Shown here in pieces: positions 16,412 through 18,468 of a stretch of DNA of 18,468 nucleotides (its first letter is position 1; each line of letters starts with the position of its first letter). The stretch covers positions 1 through 18,468 of the forward strand of contig JAQIBO010000347.1 in assembly GCA_027859055.1 (NCBI GenBank), read 5' to 3'. The DNA is from Spirochaeta sp. GTDB taxonomy: Bacteria > Spirochaetota > Spirochaetia > DSM-27196 > Alkalispirochaetaceae. The notes under the pieces were generated by a model. It made no database searches and was not told where the DNA came from. It saw only the letters and a list, made by a program, of their open reading frames with translations. The position numbers and the translations under genes are program-made.

Positions 16412-17848
16412 TTAAACGTTTCGCACCAGAGTATCAAACTCCTCCAGAAAACGTTCTTGGCTTTTCGTATCGAAATGGATACCACCAAAACCGACGCCTA
16501 TAGCATTTTCAATCGTTTTATGATCAAGCAATGACATAAGAAAGTCTCGCGCGCGACTCGCGATCTCTTTATCGGGATGAGGGGAGGTTAACGCCAAATC
16601 GGTGAGTGGTTTGCCGTCGAAATCGCTGAGCCTGAATGTACCTGGCATTCCGACAAACCATGGATAACCAGCGACTATTGTGCGGTAGCCCGCCAACGCT
16701 CTTTCTATCGCAATGGTTCCGGTAATCGTAACAGGGAGATAACGAACTGAACTCACATTTACCAGAGGTACTGGAAATGAGCTCGTCAAAAAACTGACTC
16801 CGAGTTCGCGTAAGTTCCGATAATAGGCTACTGAACGACACATACCAACACGGGTTGGTCCAACAATACGGTCATAGTATTTATAGGTATAGGGATGCTC
16901 CTTGTAGTAAATCTTCCAACCCGGAAAGATTCGTCGCAGTTTTATTACCAAATCGATATGATTCGTTATCTTACCACCTTGTGGAACAGTCGATGCCTCA
17001 GGTTGAAAATGCGCAAAGACAAGCAAAACAGGAGACGTTGCGCTTTCGTGCTCCCACGAATCTAAAGCATAGCTGTCATAGTACTTAAGCGCATTGCGTT
17101 GTTGCCTAATCTGTCCAAAAAATTGAAGTGGATATACACTCGTCCATTTACTGTGGCTGTTGTTACGAGAAGTAAGTTGTCTCAACATATGTGACATTTG
17201 TCGTTTAATCGAGTAAAGGAAGATCCATAAAACGCTTACGATGTAGTTTTTGTTGAAAACATGTTGGTTGTTCCAGTTTATCACCGGCGTGCTTCCCGCG
17301 AGCCTATTTATCAAGAAGTTATTAATCTCATCGGTTGTTCCATCCCAATCGCTAACATTGACTCCGGCTGGGATTCGGCTCTCAATACCATCTGTTTGAA
17401 TGAGAGGCAGGATGCGACGTGTTACAGCTTCGTTGTAGAGAAAAACTTGCTTAACATTAGCAAATACACATGCAAGTTCAAAAATCACAGTATGAATATG
17501 ATGACTTGCCCCAGTAAAAAACACGGCTCTATCGACTTCGTAATCACGGAGAGACGTAATCAGTTTAAGAATCAATATTGCAGAGTTTCTGATATCTAAT
17601 TCATACCGATCTGCTCTTCCATGCCATCGATAGAATATCGGGGTCCAACTGCGGAGGGCTTTAACCACTGCGTCAAAGTCCTCCGTAAAACAAATATCCG
17701 CGTCGGAAACACTTCGTTTTACTCTCCCGTTCTTTCCCGGCAGGAACCACCACAAGCCATCGCAAAAAAGAATAGTCGTGTCATCCCTGTACGCAGCGAA
17801 CGTTTTTGGTTCAATTCCAAAGAAAACACTTTTACTATAAGACTCCAT
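16412..17848 (-). CDS. KpsS/LipB-like capsule polysaccharide family protein
   Basis: A 478-residue protein that looks like the capsule polysaccharide biosynthesis group (KpsS/LipB-like, GT-B type). FAHFQPEASTVPQGG (278-292) corresponds to the family's QPE-ST-P-G block. YYKEHP (314-319) is the KEHP motif, and TITGTIAIERALAGYRTIVAGYPWF (374-398) is the TGT...E-A-L-G C-terminal nucleotide-binding block. It has no signal peptide. KpsS/KpsC proteins transfer Kdo from CMP-Kdo, but this relative's substrate is unknown. I take the ATG at 17848, with GGGAGG 11 bases upstream. A GTG eight codons earlier (17872) is the alternative. It is cut off from the rest of the locus by the dead IS3 and 432 bp of gene-free DNA. 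Confidence 0.75.
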   Translation of the reverse strand: MESYSKSVFFGIEPKTFAAYRDDTTILFCDGLWWFLPGKNGRVKRSVSDADICFTEDFDAVVKALRSWTPIFYRWHGRADRYELDIRNSAILILKLITSLRDYEVDRAVFFTGASHHIHTVIFELACVFANVKQVFLYNEAVTRRILPLIQTDGIESRIPAGVNVSDWDGTTDEINNFLINRLAGSTPVINWNNQHVFNKNYIVSVLWIFLYSIKRQMSHMLRQLTSRNNSHSKWTSVYPLQFFGQIRQQRNALKYYDSYALDSWEHESATSPVLLVFAHFQPEASTVPQGGKITNHIDLVIKLRRIFPGWKIYYKEHPYTYKYYDRIVGPTRVGMCRSVAYYRNLRELGVSFLTSSFPVPLVNVSSVRYLPVTITGTIAIERALAGYRTIVAGYPWFVGMPGTFRLSDFDGKPLTDLALTSPHPDKEIASRARDFLMSLLDHKTIENAIGVGFGGIHFDTKSQERFLEEFDTLVRNV

Positions 17849-17872
17849 GAATCCTGTATCCTCCCATGACAC

Positions 17873-18060
17873 TTATCCGGCGGTAATCTCGAGCAACATT
17901 GAATCCGTTAATTCAAATGACCTCGGGGAAAACTTTTTGTCCATAACAGTAGAACGGACCTCTATGCCATTCTATGCATTTCGGTCTACGAGTTTTATCA
18001 AAAATTCAATACTACGTATGGGAGCACCTCTTAAAACCCGGCTGAATATTGCGGGTGAAG
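17873..18060 (-). pseudogene. Possible truncated gene end upstream of the KpsS-like gene
   Basis: On the minus strand a frame entering from the IS5-like element ends FSRVLRGAPIRSIEFLIKLV then DRNA at a TAG (17972-17974). Its protein-like composition suggests the C-terminal tail of a gene cut off by the IS. The same frame continues with a 23-codon ORF, 17944-17873 (MDKKFSPRSFELTDSMLLEI and TAG as residues), ending TAA directly before the GTG of the next gene. Neither piece is recognisable. Confidence 0.25.
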
Positions 18061-18100
18061 GAGGGCCCGGGTGAAATCCATTCCCGGGAGAGAATGGAGT

Positions 18101-18468
18101 ATGAGCAGCAAGCGGCAGCGTCGATAAATCGACTATGAAGACCAAATGCGAGAGATCGGCGCCAAAGATACGCTTGCACGGCTCCATGATGTCGTTGACT
18201 GGGAAGCGTTTCGTGCTCCTATCGAGAATGCGATAATCCCGGAACAGAAAGGTCCCGGAGGTCGACCACGGTTTGACGCGATCATCATGTTCAAGACTCT
18301 TATTCTGCAGCGGCTCTATCACCTTTTCGACGCCCAGACGGAGTTCATGATCCGCGACCGGCTAAGCTTCATACGATTCATCGGTGTCGACTTGCATGAA
18401 ATCACCCCTGACGAGAAGACGATCTGGCGATTTCGGGAAGAGTTGATCGCCGGACGCGACACGGACTC
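18101..18468 (+). pseudogene. IS5-family transposase, N-terminal part, stop at codon 9
   Basis: The only plus-strand gene that can be supported. It reads MSSKRQRR, then TAA at 18125-18127. The same frame continues without a break as IDYEDQMREIGAKDTLARLH and MFKTLILQRLYHLFDAQTEF, then IRDRLSFIRFIGVDLHEITPDEKTIWRFREEL to the window edge. This is the typical IS5 N-terminal region (DxQTEFxIxDRLSFxRFxGL...PDxxTIWxFRE). The catalytic domain lies beyond the window. Translation could restart at the ATG at 18146, so the element might still be partly functional. The left end of the IS is probably near 18058-18066, just before GGGCCCGGG, but the other terminus needed to prove it is not visible. Confidence 0.8.

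Noticed and set aside
17972..18322. 116-codon minus-strand frame across the IS5 start
   Set aside because: Most of it is antisense to the IS5 transposase; only the last ~29 codons outside the IS could be a real gene tail, reported separately at low confidence.
1..18468. tRNA, rRNA, CRISPR array or riboswitch
   Set aside because: No cloverleaf, regular repeat-spacer pattern or known aptamer core was seen in a reading of both strands.

Overview
This window is a polysaccharide locus of the Wzx/Wzy-dependent type (O-antigen or capsule). Every functional-looking biosynthetic gene lies on the minus strand, so transcription runs from high to low coordinates. It is bracketed and interrupted by three different insertion sequences. 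The host is most likely a Gram-negative bacterium: a polyprenol-phosphate sugar transferase, a flippase, a polymerase, several glycosyltransferases and GDP-sugar enzymes sit together. Base composition is patchy, about 40-50% GC in most genes and about 60-67% GC over the gmd core, so I cannot name the genus. No housekeeping gene is present to anchor taxonomy.

Layout from the right-hand (upstream) end. (1) 18.0-18.47 kb: the start of an IS5-type transposase on the plus strand, with a stop at codon 9, cut by the window edge. (2) 16.4-17.85 kb: a protein resembling the KpsS/LipB capsule family. (3) 14.38-15.98 kb: a dead IS3-family element with many stops, frameshifts and one catalytic Asp changed to Asn. 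(4) 13.18-14.32 kb: a GT-B-like protein carrying the ED-G, HP and SS motifs of bacterial sialyltransferases. (5) 9.5-13.2 kb: wzx flippase, wzy polymerase and a GT2 glycosyltransferase. (6) 5.7-9.2 kb: a second GT2, an NAD-dependent 4-ketoreductase, a CapD/FlaA1-type nucleotide-sugar 4,6-dehydratase and a phosphoglycosyl transferase. (7) 2.3-5.5 kb: gmd-colC-colD, the GDP-L-colitose pathway. (8) 0.34-1.98 kb: an apparently intact IS1182/IS5-like element with a 4-bp AATT target duplication. (9) 0.1-0.3 kb: a 202-bp orphan fragment of gmd, about 92% identical to the complete gene.

How the genes fit together (inference). The 4,6-dehydratase and 4-ketoreductase would turn UDP-GlcNAc into a 6-deoxy-N-acetylhexosamine such as UDP-QuiNAc. 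The adjacent phosphoglycosyl transferase would load it on undecaprenyl phosphate. The glycosyltransferases extend the unit, adding among others colitose made by Gmd, ColD and ColC. Wzx flips it and Wzy polymerises it. Genes for GDP-mannose supply (manB, manC) and for any CMP-sugar are absent from the window.

The most noteworthy points are the sialyltransferase-like GT without a visible donor pathway, the sharp composition break inside the 3' end of gmd, and the directly repeated gmd fragment that could let the colC-colD segment be excised.
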